Shown here one piece after another: positions 41,615-50,202 of a stretch of 64,000 nucleotides of DNA. Under the pieces are notes generated by a model that was not told where the DNA came from, made no database searches, and saw nothing but the letters and a program-made list of their open reading frames with translations. Each line of letters starts with the position of its first letter. Within the stretch, counting starts at the first letter, position 1. Origin of the DNA: Bacteroidota bacterium (lineage in GTDB: Bacteria; Bacteroidota; Bacteroidia; J057; JADKCL01); NCBI GenBank assembly GCA_016718825.1, contig JADKCL010000016.1, positions 62,001 through 126,000 on the forward strand. The letters run 5' to 3'. The translations under genes and the position numbers were made by a program.

Positions 41615-42621
41615 ATGGCTGGAAATTCAACGCGCGTAGTAGTCGTAGCCTTCGTGATGAATCTTGGAATCGCGGTTGCGAAATATATCGCCTTTTTGGT
41701 GACGGGTAGTGCCGCAATGCTTGCCGAATCGGTTCATTCACTTGCCGATACGGTAAACCAAATCTTCCTGTTCCTTGGCATTCGACGGTCAGCAAAAGCA
41801 GCCTCCCCTTCTCACCAATTTGGGTATGGGATGGAGCAATATGTTTTTTCCTTTCTCGTTGCGATCCTGATATTTTCTCTCGGCGGGGCCTATTCCTTAT
41901 ACGAAGGGACGCACAAAATCATGCACCCCTCCGAAAAGCTGGAACACGCCGACATCAACTTGATCATTTTGGGGATTGCCATTGCTTTGGAGGGCTATAG
42001 TTCTTTTTTATAGCAACCAAGGAATTAAAGAAGACCAAAGGCGCTATCAGTTTTTTCAAGTACATCAGAAAAACCAAAGATCAAGTTCTCGTTACGGTGA
42101 TTTTTGAGGATTACGCTGCATTGTTGGGATTGGTGATTGCTGGTTTGGGTATGACGCTTTATTTGATCACTGGAAACGTGCTTTTTGACTCCATTGCGAC
42201 GATTTTGATTGGAGTTCTACTTGTTGGAATTGCGGTGATTCTATACCGGGAAGCTAAAAGTCTTTTGGTGGGAGAGGCTGCTTCAGTCGAAGATCAGGCA
42301 AAAATCAGGGAGGCGTTTGAGAACCATCCTGCAGTGGAAAGACTCGACGAGTTGTTAACGATGCATTTGAGCGCTACACAAATACTTGTAAATGCCCACG
42401 TGAAATTCAGGGGTGGCTTGACACTTGAGGAAGTTGAGAACATCATCGACGAGATCGAATACGTAATTGTTGATGCGGTTCCTGAGGTCTTTAAAATCTT
42501 TATTGAAACACATCAGAAAAGTAGCGTGGAAAGTTTTTCTGGAAGAAAAGACGCACAAACTGAGGTTTCGCAAAAGAAAAGTGTGATCAGGAACTCCAAA
42601 ATGACTTCGCCAGAAGAGTAA
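41615..42621 (+). pseudogene. CDF (SLC30A9/ZnT9-like) cation efflux gene split by a -1 frameshift
   Basis: The 0 frame (41615-42013) gives 132 residues with HSLADTVNQ (H-x3-D, site A) and ends GYSSFL-stop. Reading on in the -1 frame from the T-run at 42004 gives FIATKELKKTKGAISFFKY and then FEDYAALLGLVIAGLGM, so the two halves join into one ~335-residue protein with six membrane helices and a C-terminal cytoplasmic domain (AVERLDELLTMHLSATQILV). No other lesion is seen. It is either a slip at the T6 run in sequencing or biology, a true pseudogene, or programmed -1 frameshifting (see the finding). ZnT9-type CDF proteins export Zn or other divalent ions. A DtxR-family regulator lies upstream. 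Confidence 0.8.
42004..42013 (+). other. Putative -1 slippery heptamer U UUU UUA with adjacent UAG
   Basis: T TTT TTA occupies 42004-42010, with TTT and TTA as 0-frame codons. TAG follows immediately (42011-42013). A GGAGGG stretch lies at 41989-41994, 9 nt upstream. No strong downstream stem-loop is visible. Confidence 0.5.
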
Positions 42622-42662
42622 ACAAACCATTTCTATTCCAATGCCACAAATTTTATACTCCA

Positions 42663-43136
42663 ATGGCCAAAAATAAAGAAGATAAGAGTTTCCAACCCAC
42701 GATCAACAATCGAAAAGCATCGCATGAATACACCTATTTGGATATTTACGAGGCTGGAATTGTATTGACTGGCACCGAAATAAAGGCCGTACGTGAGGGA
42801 AAAGTTCAGTTTGCCGATGCATATTGTCTTTTCAAAGATGGCGAGCTTTTTGTGGTTGAAATGCACATTAGCCCATATGACTTTGGCAACATTAACAATG
42901 AGGACCCCAGGCGTGAGCGAAAACTTCTTCTTGCAAAAAAGGAATTGAAGAAGCTGAAAACGAAGGCTGATGAAAAGGGGCTCACGATCATTCCAACCAA
43001 GATGTACTTCAGTGACAGGAATTTTGCAAAGATTCAGATTGCGCTTGCGAAAGGAAAAAAACTATTTGACAAGCGCAATGACATCAAGGACAAAGACACA
43101 GACCGTCAGTTGAAACGTGAAATTGCAGATATTTGA
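42663..43136 (+). CDS. smpB: SsrA-binding protein SmpB
   Basis: 157 residues. It begins MAKNKEDKSFQPTINNRKASHEY and has EAGIVLTGTEIKAVREGKVQFADAYC, HISPYDFGN, RRERKLLLAKKELKKL and the C-terminal basic tail (GKKLFDKRNDIKDKD), all typical. SmpB brings tmRNA to stalled ribosomes. No ssrA gene is visible in the window. It stands 41 nt after the CDF gene and converges with dprA, 31 nt away. Confidence 0.97.
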   Translation: MAKNKEDKSFQPTINNRKASHEYTYLDIYEAGIVLTGTEIKAVREGKVQFADAYCLFKDGELFVVEMHISPYDFGNINNEDPRRERKLLLAKKELKKLKTKADEKGLTIIPTKMYFSDRNFAKIQIALAKGKKLFDKRNDIKDKDTDRQLKREIADI

Positions 43137-43167
43137 TCCGTAAGGTACTAGGCTTCATGCATTGCAT

Positions 43168-44742
43168 TTATGCCAATTGAAACTTATTTCCGGGACAACG
43201 CGCAACGATCTGTCTGAATTCCATACCCAACAAAACTGATTGAAGCTCCGACCCTAGGATTCCACTCAAAACTGCAATGGTATCAAAGTCAAGCAGTTTC
43301 CCTTCTATTGCTCGATATACCAAGTGCTCACGATCAGACATTTGAGGAATCGGTTTAACCTTTTTAGAATTGTTGGCTTCAGCCTGAAAGCGCAACAAAT
43401 GTTGTAAGCTATCTAAAACATCAGATGGCTCACAGGCGATTTTTGCAATATTGTCGCGAATAAGTCGATTGCAGCCGATTGACGTCGGAACCCCAAGTGC
43501 ACCAGGTATGGCAAAAACTTCCCGATCTTGCTCAAATGCGCATTTTGCCGTGATCAAAGCTCCTCCTTTTTCAGTTGCTTCAACGACAAGTATCGCATCA
43601 CAAAGGCCACTAATGATACGATTGCGGGCAGGAAAATTATAAGCATCGGGGGGTGTCCCTGAAGAAAACTCACTGACAAGAGCACCTCCCTTGTCGACAA
43701 TCTCTCGAGCCTTGGTTGCGTGGTCTCGTGGATATACTTGGTCAAGACCATGGCCCAACACTGCAATTGTAGCTCCTTGGGCACTCACGGTTGCTGCATG
43801 AGACTCATAATCAATTCCATATGCCAAGCCACTAACAACCACTACACCGCGCTCTGCAAAGTAAGAAGCAAATTCTGCTGCAATTTTCTTTCCATGGCTA
43901 CTTGGTCTCCTTGTTCCTACGATTGCGACGTGTGGCCGATCCGAGGTCGGTAACCCTCCCTTGGTATAAAGGACAAGAGGAGAGTCATCGATTTCTTTCA
44001 GCTTCCGAGGAAATCCACTCTCATACCACGTGACGATATTGATGCCATGCTTGCTTGCAAATTCAACTTCTCGTTCAGCCGCACTTAATATCGATGTTCC
44101 ATGGATAGCTTTAGCGATCTTTTCTCCCACGGACGGAATTTTCATTAATTGGCTGCGACTCGTTCGAAAAATTGCCTCGGCCCCACCGAAATGGTGGAGC
44201 AGCGTCCTGCTCGTTTTGGGCCCTACCTTGTCAATCATTGTCAAGGCGATCAAGTAGATCATTTCCATGTCTACCTTCTTCACAGACATCGCTGATGATT
44301 GCAGCGTTGCCTTGGTTTGTAATCTGGGTTGCGTAAACCCATGCCTTGTCCTGTGTAGGGTTTCGTAAGACGGTATTCGATGGTTGCCAACTACTACAGG
44401 GCTTGCGCTTGAACACACCATTGCCTCTTCCTCCAGACGAAGCAGCTTTTCACTTTCATCGATTGGATACCTCAAGCCTAACCGACCATTTGAGCTAGTT
44501 TCTTCAAAGATAGAAAGTTGGCGTGGACCATCGGCCTCGACCTCATTTACTTCCTCCGCATGTATCTTATTTGCCACAAAAGGAAAATCTTGAACCTTGT
44601 TGGCCTTTTCCGCTAAGGTTACAGGCGGCGATGGCGTTAGGAGAGTTTGTTCACAACTTAAAACTGTTTCATTCAAGTCAACTGAAACTGTCTCTGTGAT
44701 ACTCTCGAAATACTCAAATATATCCTTTTCCTCCCCTTGCAT
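43168..44742 (-). CDS. dprA: DNA processing protein DprA with long N-terminal extension
   Basis: The frame has 524 residues; a standard DprA has ~370. The conserved part begins near Met152 (ATG 44289) with an HhH/SAM-like domain (IALTMIDKVGPKTSRTLLHHF), then the Rossmann fold (VAIVGTRRPSSHGKK, VVSGLAYGIDYESH, GALVSEFSSG, FPARNRIISGL, KGGALITAK). A C-terminal winged helix (DTIAVLSGILGSELQSVLLGME) follows. Residues 1-151 are acidic, low in structure and of no known family; they contain QLSIF at 75-79, close to a beta-clamp pentapeptide. DprA loads RecA on incoming single-stranded DNA. Whether the extension is translated or 44289 is the true start is open. Confidence 0.9.
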   Translation of the reverse strand: MQGEEKDIFEYFESITETVSVDLNETVLSCEQTLLTPSPPVTLAEKANKVQDFPFVANKIHAEEVNEVEADGPRQLSIFEETSSNGRLGLRYPIDESEKLLRLEEEAMVCSSASPVVVGNHRIPSYETLHRTRHGFTQPRLQTKATLQSSAMSVKKVDMEMIYLIALTMIDKVGPKTSRTLLHHFGGAEAIFRTSRSQLMKIPSVGEKIAKAIHGTSILSAAEREVEFASKHGINIVTWYESGFPRKLKEIDDSPLVLYTKGGLPTSDRPHVAIVGTRRPSSHGKKIAAEFASYFAERGVVVVSGLAYGIDYESHAATVSAQGATIAVLGHGLDQVYPRDHATKAREIVDKGGALVSEFSSGTPPDAYNFPARNRIISGLCDAILVVEATEKGGALITAKCAFEQDREVFAIPGALGVPTSIGCNRLIRDNIAKIACEPSDVLDSLQHLLRFQAEANNSKKVKPIPQMSDREHLVYRAIEGKLLDFDTIAVLSGILGSELQSVLLGMEFRQIVARCPGNKFQLA

Positions 44743-44784
44743 CTTGTTCCTTCCTTTCCTTCGTTTTGCTTTCGGTTTATCTTC

Positions 44785-45180
44785 CCACTACCACTTCATC
44801 GTCTTGCTCCCTATTCAAAGTCTTGCTCCCTCTTCAAAATCCTGCTCACACTAATCGTCATGCTCCCATTTCATAGGCCTGCTCCCACTTCATATTCCTG
44901 CCCCCACTTAATCGTCCTGCCCCCTCTTCAAAGGCCTGCTCCCACTTCATATTCCTGCCCGCACTTCATCGTCCTACCCCAGCTTCACCTTCCCTCTCAC
45001 TTTCCATTGTCGCACTCCCACTACATCGACCAATTCCCCTCCATCGTCTTGCTCCGCTTTGATCGTGTTCTCCCTTTCCTACGTTTTCCAACCTTCCCAT
45101 CGTCAAGCACCCGATTCTTTGCTTTCCCACCGTTTTCGTTGTTTTCCAACCTTTTCATTGCTTTCACTCATTATCATCTC
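44785..45180. repeat. Degenerate tandem array with 19-bp period upstream of dprA
   Basis: Units follow the consensus CCTGCTCCCACTTCATNNT (19 nt). About 10 clear consecutive units lie between 44803 and 44990, and more degenerate ones continue to ~45180. A higher-order 57-bp (three-unit) copy starts at 44876 and again at 44933, nearly identical over the first 45 nt. The plus strand is pyrimidine-rich (C/T), the minus strand purine-rich. No spacers separate the units, so it is not a CRISPR array. Confidence 0.85.
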
Positions 45181-45541
45181 GTGATATTCATAAGTCTGAA
45201 TGAGCGATTTCCGCAATCGCTATCATTGGCAAGGTAATCTTAGGCTTTGCATTGATTCATCCTAAAATGGCCCAAAACAGAATATCCCAAATGTTTGAGA
45301 AAATCCAATGTCTGGATCTGAGCTAGATATTCTTAATTGAGAGAAAAATTCGAGGTTAGCATTATTTTCTCCAAGTAGGCTGCCCCCAACTTCATTCAAA
45401 ACTTTCGGAAAACAAATACCACATCTTCTCATACGCCACCTTCCCGCCTTTGCTCGCCACTCAACAAAGCCAAAGATATTACTTTTTTCCGGTAAAAAAA
45501 ACCAATCCCGAAATTAATCCCTCAATTTCCCAATTAAATTA
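45181..45541. other. AT-rich intergenic stretch
   Basis: 361 nt between the tandem array and the end of the propeller gene. I see no gene, hairpin or promoter in it beyond short A/T runs. Confidence 0.4.
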
Positions 45542-48271
45542 TCAATCCCGCAAAAATGCTGCCTTGATCCCGGTTCGATTTTGCACTTGATCGATTTGTA
45601 TCCAAGCAATAAGCCCCTTGCCATCCAAATTAACGGCAACCACTGGGCTCATTTGATGGTCGAACTCTCCTCCCATCCTTAACCCGGAATATTCAAATTT
45701 TTTGGTTCCATCAGGATGAATCTTTTGGTAAAATACGTTTTTGTTCCTTGATGATACGGTTTGATTCCAAGCAAGGTAAAGGTACCCATTCTTGTTGATG
45801 GCCAGAGAGTAGTCGTTCCATTCCTCCATACTTTCACCAATACTCAGGCCATCAGGAAGCCACTGCGAATCCCCCCCAATGTTATATTTCTGTGCTATCA
45901 GTTGCACACCCGATCGGCTTTTTTCTCGCTCGTCCAACCAAGCCACCCAAAAATTCCCAGCAGCATCCCCCAGAATCGACGGCTTTGATTGTCGACCCGG
46001 GTAGTTGCACACATGTACGCCTCCAACATCCCACAGCTTTGACCCCGAAGTTGTTATGCATTGCATAAATAGCTTTTCAATCCCTTCCCCATGTCTTCCA
46101 TCTTGCCAAACGACATACAGGTCATCTTCAAAATTTCGACAAATTTCTGGTTGCCGTTGGTTCAAGCCAGCCGATGCAATCAGACGTCCTCCATATTCCC
46201 ATTCATACATTCCAAAGTCATCAAGGTGCTGAACATAGATGTTCGAAAAGGCTCCTCTTGAGTCCATCCAGGTAACGTATGCACCTCCATGTCCATCTTC
46301 AGCAAGACTAGGCGAGGTCTGCAGTCCTGGAAATTTAGCAAATGGCTTGCCATTTGGCGTCCAAAGTGCTGTTCCTTCATGGCCAATCCGTTGAATGTAA
46401 AGATCAAAGCCAGATTCTGTCAAAGACCTCGCATCCACCCAACACAAAACGATTCCCTCCTTACCATCCGGAACTCCGCGGAGGCTATTTTGATCAGATG
46501 GTGCATCGCATACCAGTACACCATCGTCTTGCCATAACACCTTTCCCCAAGCATTGATCCGTTGCGCATAGATATTGTCATCCACACCATTCCGGCGATC
46601 TGCCCACGCCAAAATAATGCCCCCCACTCCATCCTCGACCATGATGGGGCGGTTTTGCTCACCAGGCGCAATGCAGATTGGGATTCCGCCAGTGCGCCAC
46701 AAGAATTTGCCCTCTGGAGAAATTTTTTGAATGTAGATATCAGGATTTTTAGATCCATTGCGGTAGTCCTCCCATGTCAAATAGAAGTCTCCTTGTCTAC
46801 TCGCCAGAATTTTGAGGCCTGTTACGGAGGCAAACGGCTGCGAATGATCGGCCGCAAGCCGAAGACCCGAAGCCTTGAGCAACGGTAAGCCACTTCCGTT
46901 GATGTGCTGGGTGAAAATGTCAGCGGAACCCTCTTGTCGCCGGTCAGTCCAAGAGCACCATAGACCTCCATTTTCATCTGCAAGGATACTGGGATCAGTT
47001 TGGTCATTGCTTTGACTACATACAACTCGGCCTTCAGCATCCCACGCAGGCTCTCCAAGATTATCCAGTTTCTGAACGGCGATTCGGTAATTGTTGCCTT
47101 CTTTTCGCAACCATGAAAAGACTTGGTAACCATAACTACTTGAGCTGATCACCACTGGATTCCGCTCATCATGGATGGTTTTCACAACGGGCACTCCATT
47201 CACGCCCCACTCCAAAAGCCCATCCTTCAATCGGATCATTTGCGCATAAAGGTCCCAATTGCCATTGCGACGGTCTTCCCAGCACAAAAGTGCTTTGCTA
47301 CCCTTCTTTACAATTTTTGGATTGAGCTGCTCGTCAGCCGAAAAGCAAGTCGCAAAATGAAAACTAACTTCGCCTCCAGGACTCAACCGGCCACGATAGA
47401 TGTCAGTTCCATGGGATTCAGAGCTGTATTTCTGATAAACAAACAGCATGCCGCCATACCCGTCAGGTACCATGGCCGGCATTTGGTGGTTCTCCTCGAC
47501 GCCTGCAAACACATCCAATCCTCCAGCTTTCCAGAAGAAACTACCCTCTTGATCCAATTTCTGGGCATAGAGATTCCAGTAAATACCATTGCGGAAATCT
47601 TCCCACATCAAATAAAGATGGTGATTTTCGTCGGTGGCAATTGCTACATTCTTTTGAATATTGGGAGCTGTCGCGATGGGCATGCCAGCAGCGAGCCAAC
47701 GTGCCTTTCCCCCAAGATCGACAAATTGGGCATAGAGATCTGAATCTTCGAATCCCCTACGATAGTCTTCCCAAACGATGTAAAAGCCTTTGTTAAGGTC
47801 TGAAACGATTTGCGGCTTGCGTTGCCCGCCATTGATTTCACAAATCCGGAGTCCATCTTTACCCCAGAGTGGTTCACCGCGCAGGTTAATCCGTTGTGCG
47901 TACAACAGTGGCATATCCGACCCCTTGCGATAATCCTCCCAGACGACCACGATGCCACCATACCCGTCTTGGACCATCGCAAAATCTGTTTGATTCGCTG
48001 GAAAAGGACATATCGGCACCCCGTCCTTTTCCCAAAGGATGTTGCCAAGTTGATCGACTTTTTGAAGGTAGATGTTGTGATAATGAACACCTTGCCGTGC
48101 ACTTCGCCAGCCAATGATCACATCGGTTTCTCCTGATTTGGCTACCTTTGATTGGGTATTTAAGGAGCGAAATGAGGTAACATTCGTCTCGAGAACGTCA
48201 AAATTTCCTTTAGGCTGCGCAAAAAGCAGAAGCGGCAGCATTCCAAAAACAAAAAACAAAATTCGATTCAT
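45542..48271 (-). CDS. Secreted repeat protein with 16 W-x-D-x-R propeller-like repeats
   Basis: 909 residues. A signal peptide (NRILFFVFGMLPLLLFAQ) precedes 16 repeats of ~55-60 residues. Most have the pattern Q..P......G(G)......W(E/Q)D.R(N)G......D(I/L)YAQ.(I/L)...G...W, for example IVVVWEDYRKGSDMPLLYAQ. The repeat numbers would make two eight-bladed beta-propellers, or one very large one; this is inference. I see no catalytic motif and no T9SS domain (it ends IKAAFLRD), so it is probably periplasmic or anchored by an unknown route. It is transcribed leftward from just after the PAP2 pair, but with a gap of 45 nt. Confidence 0.75.
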   Translation of the reverse strand: MNRILFFVFGMLPLLLFAQPKGNFDVLETNVTSFRSLNTQSKVAKSGETDVIIGWRSARQGVHYHNIYLQKVDQLGNILWEKDGVPICPFPANQTDFAMVQDGYGGIVVVWEDYRKGSDMPLLYAQRINLRGEPLWGKDGLRICEINGGQRKPQIVSDLNKGFYIVWEDYRRGFEDSDLYAQFVDLGGKARWLAAGMPIATAPNIQKNVAIATDENHHLYLMWEDFRNGIYWNLYAQKLDQEGSFFWKAGGLDVFAGVEENHQMPAMVPDGYGGMLFVYQKYSSESHGTDIYRGRLSPGGEVSFHFATCFSADEQLNPKIVKKGSKALLCWEDRRNGNWDLYAQMIRLKDGLLEWGVNGVPVVKTIHDERNPVVISSSSYGYQVFSWLRKEGNNYRIAVQKLDNLGEPAWDAEGRVVCSQSNDQTDPSILADENGGLWCSWTDRRQEGSADIFTQHINGSGLPLLKASGLRLAADHSQPFASVTGLKILASRQGDFYLTWEDYRNGSKNPDIYIQKISPEGKFLWRTGGIPICIAPGEQNRPIMVEDGVGGIILAWADRRNGVDDNIYAQRINAWGKVLWQDDGVLVCDAPSDQNSLRGVPDGKEGIVLCWVDARSLTESGFDLYIQRIGHEGTALWTPNGKPFAKFPGLQTSPSLAEDGHGGAYVTWMDSRGAFSNIYVQHLDDFGMYEWEYGGRLIASAGLNQRQPEICRNFEDDLYVVWQDGRHGEGIEKLFMQCITTSGSKLWDVGGVHVCNYPGRQSKPSILGDAAGNFWVAWLDEREKSRSGVQLIAQKYNIGGDSQWLPDGLSIGESMEEWNDYSLAINKNGYLYLAWNQTVSSRNKNVFYQKIHPDGTKKFEYSGLRMGGEFDHQMSPVVAVNLDGKGLIAWIQIDQVQNRTGIKAAFLRD

Positions 48272-48316
48272 ATCGGTCTAAATGCCATGCAAATCTCCGT
48301 TCGAAGTTGGGACAAA

Positions 48317-48919
48317 TCAAGGGCTGGAAACACTTGTTTTGTTGCTATTTTGTGGATAGACCAACCTTTTGGACAATATTTTGAACATCAGAATGCCAAG
48401 GCCACCAGAAAATAATCCAATCAACATCCCGGCTAGCACATCCCCAGGATAATGCACCCCAAGATATATCCTGCTATAGGATACAAGAATAGCGATTCCA
48501 AAAAGTGTAAAAGGTAGCCACCGAAATCGTAGCTTCAACTGCCAGCCAACGAAAGTGGCAATCGCAAAGAAATTTGCAGCATGAGACGATGCAAATCCAT
48601 ACTTCCCACCGCAACCGCCTGCTAGATGCAACAAGGCCTGCAATGACGGTTCATGGCAAGGTCGCAACCGCGCAACAAGAGGTTTTAAAATTCCTGAGGC
48701 TCCTTGGTCTGCGATCAAAATCACAGGAATGATCAGAACGAGGGTCAACAGAAATTCCTTTCTCGCCTGATATCGGAACAAAAGGTAGCACAGCAAAATA
48801 TAGCCAGGTATCCAAAACAGCTTGTTGCTGAGAACGACCATGACGCAATCCCAAAATGGATTATTCAATCCGTTAATCTTGAGCAGGATATCCTCGTCTA
48901 GGTTCAGCAACCATTCCAT
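48317..48919 (-). CDS. PAP2-family phosphatase (first of a tandem pair)
   Basis: 200 residues with about five membrane helices. The PAP2 signature is complete: KPLVARLRPC (KxxxxxxRP), FASSHAANFF (SSH with catalytic His), and SRIYLGVHYPGD (SRxxxxxHxxxD). PAP2 enzymes remove phosphate from lipid phosphates, such as undecaprenyl pyrophosphate or phosphatidic acid, facing outward. Its ATG overlaps the stop of the next PAP2 gene upstream by one base (TGATG). Confidence 0.93.
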   Translation of the reverse strand: MEWLLNLDEDILLKINGLNNPFWDCVMVVLSNKLFWIPGYILLCYLLFRYQARKEFLLTLVLIIPVILIADQGASGILKPLVARLRPCHEPSLQALLHLAGGCGGKYGFASSHAANFFAIATFVGWQLKLRFRWLPFTLFGIAILVSYSRIYLGVHYPGDVLAGMLIGLFSGGLGILMFKILSKRLVYPQNSNKTSVSSP

Positions 48920-49668
48920 CAGTATTTAAGTGCGATGCGGATGAATTGGCCAACAAGGAGAACTCCAGCAAAGCCGATAATGACCCAGCCCAAAGTGGGA
49001 TCAGAAAGCCGCTGATATTTGTAAAGTCGGTTGTGAATCCACGGATAGGCGACCAGCAACACCAACACCGCTCCCAAACTACCGATCATGCTGCCGACGA
49101 AAATGTCACCCGGAAAATGAACTCCCAGAAAAACCCGCGTGAAACACAAAAAAACGGTGAATACACCAATGAGAGCCGGAAGCCACTTTTTCCACTGGTA
49201 CATTCCCCATGCAAAGAAGACGCCCCCTGTGGCAAAACTTGTGGCATGGCCCGACGGAAAAGAATGCTCGACGGGCGGATTGGGTTCAAAAATCACAACC
49301 GAGGGGTCGATCCTAAAAACGGCTGGCGGACGGGTCCATTCTTCAAACACAAAACGCTTGCATAGTTGCCCGATTCCACCTGTGAAGAAAAACGCCAAGG
49401 CAAAAGTGATGGCCAATGCCGGGTCCTTGCGCCAGAAGAAGATGAGGATAAGCGCGGGGAGGATCACCCCATCTCCCAAATTGGTGAAAAAATAAAGGGA
49501 ACTGACGTTGACAGGTTCTGATCGGAACTGATTCATCCACAGGAAGGTACCATGATATCCCATGGTCAACCACCAATAAGCGGAAATCATCCAAAACACA
49601 ACCATGACTGAAAAATAAAGCCAAAGTCGCTGCTGAGTCTCCTTGAAATGCACTTTTCCTACTTCCAT
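48919..49668 (-). CDS. PAP2-family phosphatase (second of a tandem pair)
   Basis: 249 residues with about six membrane helices. Motifs: KRFVFEEWTRPPAVF (a divergent first motif), FPSGHATSFATGG (PSGH with catalytic His) and TRVFLGVHFPGD. It differs enough from its neighbour (under obvious identity outside the motifs) to suggest distinct substrates rather than a recent duplication. It is the first gene of the pair; the start is 24 nt from the upstream lipoprotein's stop, so the two lipoprotein genes may share the transcript. Confidence 0.92.
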   Translation of the reverse strand: MEVGKVHFKETQQRLWLYFSVMVVFWMISAYWWLTMGYHGTFLWMNQFRSEPVNVSSLYFFTNLGDGVILPALILIFFWRKDPALAITFALAFFFTGGIGQLCKRFVFEEWTRPPAVFRIDPSVVIFEPNPPVEHSFPSGHATSFATGGVFFAWGMYQWKKWLPALIGVFTVFLCFTRVFLGVHFPGDIFVGSMIGSLGAVLVLLVAYPWIHNRLYKYQRLSDPTLGWVIIGFAGVLLVGQFIRIALKY

Positions 49669-49692
49669 GTCAGCAAATTAAGAGCCTTCCCG

Positions 49693-50202
49693 TCAAAAAT
49701 CCGAATCGTCAAACCAGTAATAGATGCGCCAAGGCTCACCATCTCCTGAGCGGCGAAGCCGCAGGCGTGCACGACCGGTCCCGGAGTAAACCGAAGTTTC
49801 ATTCTCCACGATCGTCAAATTGAAACTCCGTACCACGTTTGCTGTGTCCCCTGACACTGAATTTTCAACATAAAAGTTCCAGTCAAGCGTGATTTGACGC
49901 ACGTTTCGAAACAGGTTGTAAGCCGTCGCCATCTCCTGCCCTTTGTCCCAACGCTGCTCCGCAGCTGCGTCAAAATCGTAGTAGACAAAAACAAAGTCAC
50001 TGGTGAAAAGCTTGCCATAAAGGCTCGTATCACGCAATTCGTAGGCATTTTTGAAAAAATCAAAAAAGCCGTCGATGGTCGTGCGGTCGCCCAATACGTT
50101 TTGATCACTCAGCCCATCAGGATCAAACTCAGGGGCAAAGGGATTGCATGCTACCATAAGCAGCGCAGAAAACAGTATTCCGATCCACCACTTATTGTAC
50201 AT
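49693..50202 (-). CDS. Small lipoprotein, NTF2/SnoaL-like
   Basis: 169 residues. The signal MYNKWWIGILFSALLMVAC carries a lipobox (LMVAC). The mature part has the strand-helix order of an NTF2-like cone (DGFFDFFKNAYELRDTSLYGKLFTSDFVF; RQITLDWNFYVEN; GTGRARLRLRRSG; EPWRIYYWFDD). Its start lies 11 nt inside the end of the upstream lipoprotein gene. The function is unknown. No catalytic residues are evident. Confidence 0.75.
   Translation of the reverse strand: MYNKWWIGILFSALLMVACNPFAPEFDPDGLSDQNVLGDRTTIDGFFDFFKNAYELRDTSLYGKLFTSDFVFVYYDFDAAAEQRWDKGQEMATAYNLFRNVRQITLDWNFYVENSVSGDTANVVRSFNLTIVENETSVYSGTGRARLRLRRSGDGEPWRIYYWFDDSDF

Noticed and set aside
41615..42013. The 132-residue CDF half as a separate complete gene
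   Set aside because: It ends in the middle of a CDF domain, and the missing part continues directly in the next frame.
44785..45180. CRISPR-like array
   Set aside because: Units are adjacent with no spacers, degenerate, and there are no cas genes in the window.
44737..45237. 166-codon plus-strand frame with repeated RPAPTSYSCPH peptide
   Set aside because: It is the 19-bp array read in one frame (57 nt = 19 codons); no start context and no conserved domain.
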